Shown piece after piece: positions 1-4,777 of a stretch of 5,404 bases of DNA. Source of the DNA: Acidobacteriota bacterium (lineage in GTDB: Bacteria; Acidobacteriota; Vicinamibacteria; Vicinamibacterales; UBA8438); the NCBI GenBank assembly GCA_011523485.1, contig WTGR01000161.1, forward strand, positions 1 through 5,404, given 5' to 3'. Made by a program: the position numbers and the translations under genes. The notes below the pieces were generated by a model. That model did no database searches. It was given only the letters and a program-made list of their open reading frames with translations, and had not been told where the DNA came from. Position 1 is the first letter of the stretch, and each line of letters opens with the position of its first letter.

Positions 1-554
1 ACATCTACGTGAGCGACGGCTACGTCAACTCACGCGTCGCCAAGTTCGACAAGCATGGCAACTGGATCAAGTCGTGGGGCACCTACGGCACGGGGCCGGG
101 ACAGATTCGGCTGCCGCACAACCTGGGCGTCGACCGCAGCGGACACGTCTACGTCGCCGACCGTACCAACCGGCGCATCCAGAAGTTCGATTCCGACGGA
201 AACCTGCTGCAGATCATCCATCTCAACGTGCCGTACGACAAGACGCGGCAACCGGTCCTGGGCAACGTGAACCCGAACGCGCCCGACGAGACCGCGCCCT
301 GGACAATCTGCATCTCCGGCGGAGAAACACAGTACCTGTTCGCGTCCGACGTGGAGCCGGGGCGCATCTACAAGATGACACTGGACGGCAAGGTCCTGGG
401 ATGGCTCGGAGAATCAGGCCGTCAACTCGGACAGTTCAACTGGGTGCACGGGATCTCGTGTCGCTCCGACGAAACCCTGTACGTCGCCGACCTGAACAAC
501 TGGCGCGTGCAGAAGCTGCTGCTGGACCCGCGCGGCAGCTCTACCGAGCAGTAG
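1..554 (+). CDS. NHL-repeat beta-propeller protein, PAL-like (5' truncated)
   Basis: This is the C-terminal part of an NHL-type beta-propeller. The frame is open to the left edge (first full codon at 3, encoding I-Y-V-S-D-G-Y), so the true start lies outside the window; the GTG at 9 is an internal valine codon. Typical blade ends are visible: HVYVADRTNRRIQKF (about codon 46 onward, counting from the GTG at 9) and TLYVADLNNWRVQKL (about 156-170). The opening DGYVNSR, then LPHNLGV, VADRTNRRIQ and FNWVHGIS, follow the order of the segments of peptidyl-alpha-hydroxyglycine alpha-amidating lyase that hold its catalytic Tyr and Arg and two zinc-binding His. The cysteines flanking these in the animal enzyme are absent. 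The family is usually extracytoplasmic, but the N-terminus and any signal peptide cannot be seen. NHL propeller is near certain. Lyase activity is inference, and a non-enzymatic binding propeller is the alternative. It ends with TAG at 552-554. Confidence 0.9.
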   Translation, partial: IYVSDGYVNSRVAKFDKHGNWIKSWGTYGTGPGQIRLPHNLGVDRSGHVYVADRTNRRIQKFDSDGNLLQIIHLNVPYDKTRQPVLGNVNPNAPDETAPWTICISGGETQYLFASDVEPGRIYKMTLDGKVLGWLGESGRQLGQFNWVHGISCRSDETLYVADLNNWRVQKLLLDPRGSSTEQ

Positions 555-574
555 AGGGATAGCCCCAGAACAAG

Positions 575-627
575 CCGGGGAGCGCCGCCGCCAGGAATGG
601 CGGGGGTGCTTCCCCATGCTCCCCTGG
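575..627. terminator. Nested GC-rich inverted repeat between convergent genes
   Basis: GGGGAGC at 577-583 is perfectly complementary to GCTCCCC at 618-624. CC (575-576) and GG (626-627) add two more pairs across a bulged T at 625. The 34-base interior holds a second stem, CCGCC (588-592) with GGCGG (599-603), or alternatively GGGG (603-606) with CCCC (612-615). The element lies exactly between the stop codons of two converging genes, where a shared terminator is expected. On the minus strand the stem is followed by the U-rich run TTGTTCT. On the plus strand there is no real U-tract. The repeat is seen directly; terminator function is inferred from position. Confidence 0.5.
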
Positions 628-635
628 ACCTCGAC

Positions 636-908
636 TTACCCCTCCGCTTTTCCTTCCCGTCTCGACGCCCAGTACTTCCGCATCCGCTCCGAGATGGCCT
701 GACGCTGCTCCTCCGTCATCGCCCGCTTCCGCTTCGCCGGCGCGGCGGCTACGACCGCCACCTTGCGGGCCTTCTTCTTGCCCCGTGCGGAAGGCGCCGG
801 CGCGTCGGCCAGCTCTATCGCCTCGATTGCTCGCTGTATCGCGACAAGCTGAGTCTTGAGCGACTTCTCCTCGTCCCTCAGCGCTTCCAGGATCCCGCTC
901 TTCGACAT
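636..908 (-). CDS. Small coiled-coil protein with basic linker and C-terminal helix motif
   Basis: A 90-residue protein that I cannot assign to a named family. Residues 6-33 form an amphipathic helix with heptad-spaced Leu/Ile (L7, L10, L17, L21, I24, I28, I31), likely a short coiled coil or dimerisation helix. Residues 42-63 are a Lys/Arg/Ala linker (KKKARK, then KRKR). Residues 65-84 form a second basic helix beginning TEEQRQAISERMRKYW and ending SRR, which resembles the short R-x-x-I-S-x-x-x-K/R helices of NUMOD3-like and histone-tail-like DNA-binding segments. Nucleic-acid binding is inferred from charge and motif only. I chose ATG at 908-906 because AAGGGGG-like sequence at 918-925 lies 9 bases upstream. 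GTG at 914 (two codons longer) would leave only 3 bases. It shares orientation with the membrane-protein operon but is 209 bases downstream, so it probably has its own promoter. There is no signal peptide or membrane segment. Confidence 0.72.
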   Translation of the reverse strand: MSKSGILEALRDEEKSLKTQLVAIQRAIEAIELADAPAPSARGKKKARKVAVVAAAPAKRKRAMTEEQRQAISERMRKYWASRREGKAEG

Positions 909-963
909 TGTCACCTGCCCCCTTTGGACCGGACCCGCGACAGAATGGCGCGGATCCCCGAAC

Positions 964-1007
964 TCGCGATTGCGCGACAGTCTACTACAGATTCATACCT
1001 ATGAAAG
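964..1007 (-). promoter_or_regulatory. Candidate promoter and small inverted repeat for the coiled-coil gene
   Basis: An AT-richer patch in the 909-1117 gap contains, on the minus strand, CTTTCA (1007-1002) and TAGACT (984-979) separated by exactly 17 bases. These match the sigma-70 consensus at 3/6 and 4/6. TCGCG (964-968) and CGCGA (973-977) form a 5-bp inverted repeat around the predicted start point, a plausible operator position. The match is weak. The rest of the 909-1117 gap shows only short GC palindromes (for example GGAGCGCTCC at 1074-1083) and no convincing terminator for the gene ending at 1118. Confidence 0.25.
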
Positions 1008-1117
1008 CGCGCGGGTTCGTTCCGGCAGGCCGCCGCACGCACATCGCTTCTACCGCGGGCCTCTTATGCAACGGGAGCGCTCCGCGAAAGCGGCCCGGGA
1101 AAGACGCCTGGACGGCC

Positions 1118-2164
1118 TTACGAATCGCCGGCGCTCTCGCGCTGCGTTGCCATCAATCGCCGCCGTCTGGCAAACGCGCGCAGGTCGGTTACCTGGTCGA
1201 ACTCGTCGACGATCTCGCGTCCGATGAGCTCCTCCAGTACGTCCTCCAGCGTGACGATGCCGGCGAATCCTCCGAATTCGTCGATCACCGCCAGCATGTG
1301 CCCGCGACGGGCCAGAAAGGTCCTCAGCACCTGATCGAGAGGCGCCGCGGCGACCACGAAGTTGATGGGCCGCATCATCTTCTCCAGGGTCGTCTCGAAA
1401 CGATCCTCCGCAACCGCCTTCAGGATGTCGACCTTGTGCACGACGCCTACGAGCTCCTCGGGGTCGCTTGCGTAGACGGGAATGCGGCTGTACTCGTCCA
1501 TCTCCGCCATCGCCGCGGCGTCGCGGACGGTCACCGCCGCGCCGAGAATGAAGACTACGGGGCGGGGCGTCATGATCTCCGACACGGTCCGCCGTTCGAG
1601 CGCGAGAACATTCTGAATCACACGGGCTTCGTGCGGCCGGAAATCGCCCGACCGCAGGCCGAGCCTGACCATCGTGAGCAACTCGTCGTCGGAGATCCGG
1701 TCCTCCTGGGATTCGGAGCGAACCGCGCGGGTGGCGAGCTGCGTCAGCGCGATGAGGGGACGGAAGAACGCCACGAGCCACGCCAGAGGCCGGGCGACGA
1801 GCGGGGCCAGGGCCCGGGCGTACACGACGCCGACCGTCTTCGGGAGCACCTCGGAGAACAGGAGGATCGCCAGCGTGAAAACGACCGAGAACACCCAGAT
1901 CCGCGACGCGCCGAAGACCCCGGCGGCGAGAGCGCCGGCCAGCGCGCCGCCGCCGGTGTTGGCGATGGTGTTCAACGACAGCACGGCGGCGATCGGCCGG
2001 TCCACCTTCTGCCGCATCTCCTTCAGGATGCGGCCCGAGGGCCGGTTCGCGCCGTCGAGCGCCTCGATACGACTGGCCGGAACCGAATACAGAACCGCCT
2101 CGAACAGCGAGCAGGCCGCGGAGGTTCCCACTACGAGGCCAACCACGACGAGCAACTCCAGCAT
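1118..2164 (-). CDS. CNNM/CBS-domain membrane protein (CorC/HlyC-type, hemolysin-like)
   Basis: A 348-residue inner-membrane protein of the CNNM (DUF21) plus CBS-pair family. Some members are Mg2+ or other divalent-cation transporters or efflux regulators. Residues 3-26 are the first membrane helix, running into the family pattern S-L-F-E-A-V-L-Y-S-V. Residues 57-86 carry the conserved N-T-I-A-N-T segment (65-70), and residues 89-115 carry S-E-V-L-P-K-T (104-110), the helix-breaking motif of the CNNM fold. Residues 155-192 are the acidic/basic linker helix. Two CBS domains follow at about 196-255 (opening EIMTPRP) and 263-320 (ending G-I-V-T-L-E-D-V-L-E-E-L-I-G-x-E-I-x-D-E-F-D). CBS pairs commonly bind adenine nucleotides and gate the membrane domain. 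The protein stops about 28 residues later, so the C-terminal CorC_HlyC domain of longer members is absent. GGAG at 2174-2171 lies 6 bases before the ATG. It is the third gene of the minus-strand operon, 48 bases after the propeller gene. The transported ion cannot be read from sequence. Confidence 0.93.
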   Translation of the reverse strand: MLELLVVVGLVVGTSAACSLFEAVLYSVPASRIEALDGANRPSGRILKEMRQKVDRPIAAVLSLNTIANTGGGALAGALAAGVFGASRIWVFSVVFTLAILLFSEVLPKTVGVVYARALAPLVARPLAWLVAFFRPLIALTQLATRAVRSESQEDRISDDELLTMVRLGLRSGDFRPHEARVIQNVLALERRTVSEIMTPRPVVFILGAAVTVRDAAAMAEMDEYSRIPVYASDPEELVGVVHKVDILKAVAEDRFETTLEKMMRPINFVVAAAPLDQVLRTFLARRGHMLAVIDEFGGFAGIVTLEDVLEELIGREIVDEFDQVTDLRAFARRRRLMATQRESAGDS

Positions 2165-2212
2165 GGCTGTCTCCGGGTGATGGCAGCAGGCCGACCCTGC
2201 CCCGTCGATGCC

Positions 2213-3481
2213 TCACCGGGTGAGGTCGACCGCGAGCAGCGTGTCGTCGTTCCGCAAGTACAACCGGCCGCCGGCCAGCGCCGGATAGGCCCGCACCGTG
2301 CCTCGCAGCAGACGCGCGCGAGCCACCGGCGTGAACGCGTCCGGGGAAGCCTCGGCCAGCACCAGTTCACCCGACTCCCGCATCACGACGAGGAGATCGC
2401 CGGCCAGCAACACGCTGCCGGCGCCGAATCGCGGCACGTCCCAGGCGACATCGCCGGTTTCGAGAGCCACGGCGCGCAGGCTCGGTCCGAATTCCTGCCG
2501 TCCGTGGTAGCCGTAGAGGTAGCCATCCCGGTGCACGCTCGTCGCATAGTGATTCGACATCACCTCATTCGATCTCCACACCTCGTCGAGGCTCGATCCG
2601 GCGATTCGAAACAGACCGGCGCCCGTACCGTACTGCGCCGAAACGAAGACGAGGTCATCGGCGACCAGCGGCGTCGCGGCATTGACCGAGGCCCGGATGC
2701 GGGCCCGCCAGCTCCGGCGAAAACGCTCCCGGCCGCTGGCGGGATCGAGGCTCACGAAGTTGTCGCGCGTGAAGAAGAGCGCGTGCCGGACGCCGTCGAA
2801 AGTCGCCGCCACCGGCGACGAGTAGCTCGCTTCCTCGCCGGGCACGGTCCAGAGCACCTCGCCCGAGTCGGCATCGAAGGCCGCGATGCCGGCGTCCGGC
2901 CCGCCGACGTTGGCGATCACCCGCCCGCCCTCGACGAGCGGCGAACCGGCCGCGCCGAAGAACGCCTTGCGAAAGCGGAACCGGGCCCGGGTATCGACGT
3001 TCCAGACCCCCACGCCGGTGTCGAGATCGACCGCATGCAACTGCCCCTGCGCGCCGAACGTATACACGCGGCCTCCCGACACGACCGGCGCGGAACGCGG
3101 TCCTTCGTCGAACCCGAAATCGTCGCGGTAGTTCGACGGATAGTCGTACCGCCAGATGGGGTCACCGGTCTCGGCGTCGAGCGCCTCGAGCACCTCGCGG
3201 TCCCGCAGCCGATGGAACAGCAGCAGGCGGCCTCCGGAAACGACCGGGCCCGCAAAGCCCTCGCCGACCGCGCGTCGCCAGAGCTCGCGCGGCGTACCGC
3301 CCGGCCAGGCGCGCTCGAGCGGCGGCCCCGAATAGTGGCCGTCACGCGCCGGACCCAGGAAGTGCGGCCAGTCCTGCGCACCAAGCGTCGTTCCCGCAAC
3401 GAGCAGCAGGACCGCTCCGATGACCGCGAGCCGCATGTGTTTCCCCACCCGTTCCCCGAGCGCTCCGTTGCAGTTCCTCAT
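2213..3481 (-). CDS. Secreted PQQ-like (BamB-type) beta-propeller protein
   Basis: A 422-residue exported protein of the PQQ-like repeat superfamily. Residues 17-35 are the hydrophobic signal core (RLAVIGAVLLLVAG...), with likely cleavage near LGA|Q at 35-36. The mature N-terminus carries WPHFLGPARDG (38-48), an opening motif common in these propellers. Blade ends of the form A-x-D-x-x-T/S-G-x-x-x-W recur: LEALDAETGDPIW (98-110), LHAVDLDTGVGVW (148-160), and later IAAFDADSGEVLW and LRAVALETGDVAW. The final strand is LLAVDLTR, which closes the propeller. I see no cytochrome-binding CxxCH motif, and the length is well below that of PQQ-dependent alcohol dehydrogenases, so a structural, binding or assembly role is likelier than redox catalysis. 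The start at 3481 overlaps the upstream acetyltransferase stop as ATGA and has a strong Shine-Dalgarno. ATG at 3436 (407 residues) is the alternative and gives a tidier signal peptide. The substrate is unknown. Confidence 0.92.
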   Translation of the reverse strand: MRNCNGALGERVGKHMRLAVIGAVLLLVAGTTLGAQDWPHFLGPARDGHYSGPPLERAWPGGTPRELWRRAVGEGFAGPVVSGGRLLLFHRLRDREVLEALDAETGDPIWRYDYPSNYRDDFGFDEGPRSAPVVSGGRVYTFGAQGQLHAVDLDTGVGVWNVDTRARFRFRKAFFGAAGSPLVEGGRVIANVGGPDAGIAAFDADSGEVLWTVPGEEASYSSPVAATFDGVRHALFFTRDNFVSLDPASGRERFRRSWRARIRASVNAATPLVADDLVFVSAQYGTGAGLFRIAGSSLDEVWRSNEVMSNHYATSVHRDGYLYGYHGRQEFGPSLRAVALETGDVAWDVPRFGAGSVLLAGDLLVVMRESGELVLAEASPDAFTPVARARLLRGTVRAYPALAGGRLYLRNDDTLLAVDLTR

Positions 3482-4053
3482 CTGCCCCTCCCGGCTCCGG
3501 CGCCGTCTCCGGGAAACCGCCATTCCCTCGCCAGCGCCGCATAGACCACGTGGTCGACGAAGTGGTCGTAGAGCCACTCCGCGTCGCGCAGCAGCCCTTC
3601 CTCCCGCAGGCCGAGCCGGACCGGAATCGCCCGGCTCCGGTGGTTGCCCGACGCGCACCGAATCTCGATGCGGTTCAGTCGGGCGGTTTCGAACGCGCGC
3701 GTGATCAGCGCGCGGCACGCCGCCGTGGCCAGCCCCAGGCCCTGAAAGGACTCGCCGATCCAGTACCCGAGCGCGGTGCTCCGGTTCCGCCAATCGACGT
3801 GGTGGTGCCCGACGACGCCGGCGATGCGGCCGTCCACGGTCAGGGCGAGCTGGACGCCGTCGTTGCGGGCCGCCTGCGCCCGCGCGGCGCGGATGAACGT
3901 CCGCGTGTCGTCGACCCGCCGAACGCTGTCCAGCCACGGCAGCCATTGGCGCAGGTAACCGCGGTTGGCATCGGTCAGGGAGAAGAGCTCGTCGGCGTCC
4001 GCCAGGTCGAGCGGAACGAGCCGGCAACGGTCCGTGACCGGAATCGTCAGCAT
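3478..4053 (-). CDS. GNAT acetyltransferase, RimJ/RimL family
   Basis: A 191-residue GCN5-related N-acetyltransferase of the RimJ/RimL/YdaF type. It transfers acetyl from acetyl-CoA to a protein N-terminus or small-molecule amine in the cytoplasm. Family features in order: an N-terminal strand R-L-V-P-L-D-L-A-D (11-19); the YLRQWLPWLD segment (33-42), characteristic of this branch; a central strand with GRIAGVVGHH (75-84); LGYWIGESFQGLGLATAA (95-112), containing the acetyl-CoA pyrophosphate loop Q-G-L-G-L-A (104-109); and a C-terminal N-H-R-S-R-A-I-P-V-R-L-G-L-R-E-E-G segment matching the usual N-x-x-S-x-x-x-x-x-x-x-G-F-x-x-E-G. Its length is normal for the family. ATG at 4053 is chosen because the family begins just before RLVPL and no in-frame start lies between it and the promoter. 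No Shine-Dalgarno is visible; a strong hairpin occupies that place. It is the first gene of the operon and overlaps the propeller gene by ATGA. The acceptor substrate cannot be assigned. Confidence 0.92.
   Translation of the reverse strand: MLTIPVTDRCRLVPLDLADADELFSLTDANRGYLRQWLPWLDSVRRVDDTRTFIRAARAQAARNDGVQLALTVDGRIAGVVGHHHVDWRNRSTALGYWIGESFQGLGLATAACRALITRAFETARLNRIEIRCASGNHRSRAIPVRLGLREEGLLRDAEWLYDHFVDHVVYAALAREWRFPGDGAGAGRGR
3482..3492 (-). promoter_or_regulatory. Shine-Dalgarno of the coupled propeller gene
   Basis: The minus strand reads GGGAGGGGCAG immediately before ATGA, so GGAGG sits 5 bases from the ATG at 3481. The site lies inside the final codons of the acetyltransferase gene, and the ATG overlaps its TGA stop. 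This supports the 3481 start and translational coupling over the internal ATG at 3436. Confidence 0.7.
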
Positions 4054-4060
4054 GACGGCA

Positions 4061-4086
4061 GTCGGCGCCGCACCGCTGGCGCCGAC
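4061..4086 (-). promoter_or_regulatory. Strong leader hairpin directly before the acetyltransferase start
   Basis: GTCGGCGCC (4061-4069) and GGCGCCGAC (4078-4086) form a perfect 9-bp inverted repeat around an 8-base loop. In the minus-strand transcript the stem ends 7 bases before the ATG at 4053, exactly where a Shine-Dalgarno would sit, and none is present. No U-tract follows, so it does not look like an intrinsic terminator. The hairpin is seen directly. A role in limiting translation, stabilising the mRNA or acting as a DNA operator is inference. Confidence 0.55.
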
Positions 4087-4116
4087 CCTTGCGCGCCGGC
4101 CGGCGCCGATGACCTT

Positions 4117-4134
4117 CGCCGATTGGCGCCGATT
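4117..4134. repeat. Tandem CGCCGATT direct repeat, one helical turn apart
   Basis: CGCCGATT occurs at 4117-4124 and again at 4127-4134, a 10-base offset. It overlaps the minus-strand TATAAT and its predicted start point. The second copy is part of one of four GGCGCC hexamers in this leader (4064, 4078, 4102, 4125). The spacing suits a protein binding one DNA face next to the promoter, but short repeats are not rare at this base composition. Confidence 0.35.
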
Positions 4135-4137
4135 ATA
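4132..4137 (-). promoter_or_regulatory. -10 element (TATAAT) of the acetyltransferase operon promoter
   Basis: The minus strand reads GGC-TATAAT-CGG, a perfect -10 hexamer in otherwise GC-rich DNA. It sits upstream of the acetyltransferase ATG with a predicted leader of about 70 bases. The -35 region is poor: CTGCCG at 4162-4157 gives 3/6 matches with a 19-base spacer, and there is no TGn extension. The spacer holds a small palindrome, GCCCC-CGCC-GGGGC (4141-4154). Confidence 0.55.
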
Positions 4138-4190
4138 GCCGCCCCCGCCGGGGCTCCGGCAGGTTGCCGCACGGCGTGGAGCAAGAGCGA

Positions 4191-4215
4191 GACGCGTATA
4201 ATGCTGCATCGCGTC
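4191..4215 (+). promoter_or_regulatory. -10 element (TATAAT) framed by an inverted repeat, thioesterase operon promoter
   Basis: TATAAT at 4197-4202 is a perfect -10 hexamer about 54 bases before the thioesterase start, giving a leader near 47 bases. It is bracketed by GACGCG (4191-4196) and CGCGTC (4210-4215), a perfect 6-bp inverted repeat with a 13-base spacer. The repeat covers the -10 box and the predicted transcription start, a typical repressor-operator position. No good -35 is present at 16-18 bases. The sequence is seen; regulation is inferred. Confidence 0.5.
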
Positions 4216-4255
4216 CATTCGCCATCAGGCGCAATCGGGCGGACAGGCGGCACCA

Positions 4256-4777
4256 GTGGCTCGACCTTCGGACTATCTCGACGCCCTCCGCGCGCGCGCC
4301 GTCGCGTTGCCGTTCTTTCGGCTCATCGGACTGCAGATCGTGGACATGCAACCGGGACGATCCGTCCTGACCATCCGGCACCGCCCGGACCTCGCGCAAC
4401 CGGTCGGCATTCTGCACGGCGGGGTCACGGCCGCGCTGGTCGACACCGGCATCGCCTACGCGGTGCTGGCGCGCGACGAGATTCGTCCCCTGGTCGAGGC
4501 GGGCGGCTCGGTCGTGGCCATCGATTTGCGGATCAAGTACTTCCGGCCGGTCGCGGACGGCCGGCTGACCTGCGTGTCCACGGTGACGCGGATGGGCCGG
4601 CGGATCATTCACGGCGAGAGCATCGTCACCAACGAGCGGGGCGACGAGGTCGCCCGCGGCGACTCCATCTACGGAACCGTGAATGCGAACGAGATGGCGC
4701 GGCACGGGGCTCCGTCCGGCGCCATGCATGTGGTTCCGCAAGCCGTGGCGCATACCATCTCCGAGGAGGGGGCATGA
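4256..4777 (+). CDS. PaaI-type hotdog-fold acyl-CoA thioesterase
   Basis: A 173-residue hotdog-fold protein of the PaaI/YbgC-like thioesterase group, which hydrolyses acyl- or aryl-CoA esters to free acid and CoA in the cytoplasm. The core motif is VGILHGGVTAALVDTGIAYA (50-69): the H54-G-G loop and helix start, and D63, which matches the catalytic acid position of PaaI enzymes. FFRLIGLQIVDMQPG (20-34) forms the first strand after the N-terminal helix, and IDLRIKYFRPV plus the G-R-L-T-C-V-S-T-V strand complete the fold. The family core ends near residue 145. The last 28 residues are not part of the hotdog fold and may be a disordered tail. The start is GTG at 4256, with AGGCGG at 4245-4250 five bases upstream. 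No signal peptide is seen. It is first in the plus-strand operon and overlaps the following propeller gene by ATGA. The acyl substrate is unknown; with no phenylacetate genes nearby, I do not name it paaI. Confidence 0.92.
   Translation: MARPSDYLDALRARAVALPFFRLIGLQIVDMQPGRSVLTIRHRPDLAQPVGILHGGVTAALVDTGIAYAVLARDEIRPLVEAGGSVVAIDLRIKYFRPVADGRLTCVSTVTRMGRRIIHGESIVTNERGDEVARGDSIYGTVNANEMARHGAPSGAMHVVPQAVAHTISEEGA
4763..4773 (+). promoter_or_regulatory. Shine-Dalgarno of the second coupled propeller gene
   Basis: GAGGAGGGGGC directly precedes ATGA, placing GGAGG (4765-4769) 4 bases from the ATG at 4774. It lies inside the last codons of the thioesterase gene, whose TGA stop (4775-4777) overlaps the start. 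This is the same arrangement as at 3482-3492 on the other strand. Confidence 0.7.

Noticed and set aside
1008..1040. GGTTCGTTCC-like sequence suggesting a tRNA T-arm.
   Set aside because: The flanking 5-bp stem does not pair, and no anticodon arm, D-arm or acceptor stem is present.
1072..1117. Terminator for the CNNM gene from GGAGCGCTCC and CCGC-GAAA-GCGG palindromes.
   Set aside because: The stems are short (4-5 bp), mutually overlapping and not followed by a U-tract on the minus strand.
2213..3481. PQQ-dependent dehydrogenase for the minus-strand propeller.
   Set aside because: The protein is too short, and no cytochrome CxxCH or dehydrogenase signature is visible. Blade repeats alone fit BamB-like non-enzymatic propellers.
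908..3544. An 878-codon open frame on the plus strand, antisense to the CNNM and propeller genes.
   Set aside because: Its translation is Arg/Gly/His/Asp-rich with no recognisable fold. The opposite strand encodes two clear protein families with good starts. Long antisense frames are expected in GC-rich coding DNA.
3482..4027. N-terminal extension of the propeller frame to 4027 (604 residues).
   Set aside because: It overlaps the acetyltransferase in another frame with Arg/Pro-rich sequence. The signal peptide and Shine-Dalgarno place the start at 3481 or 3436.
4054..4218. N-terminal extension of the acetyltransferase to an ATG at 4218 (246 residues).
   Set aside because: The extra 55 residues are low-complexity, run through the promoter and hairpin, and precede the point where the family normally begins.
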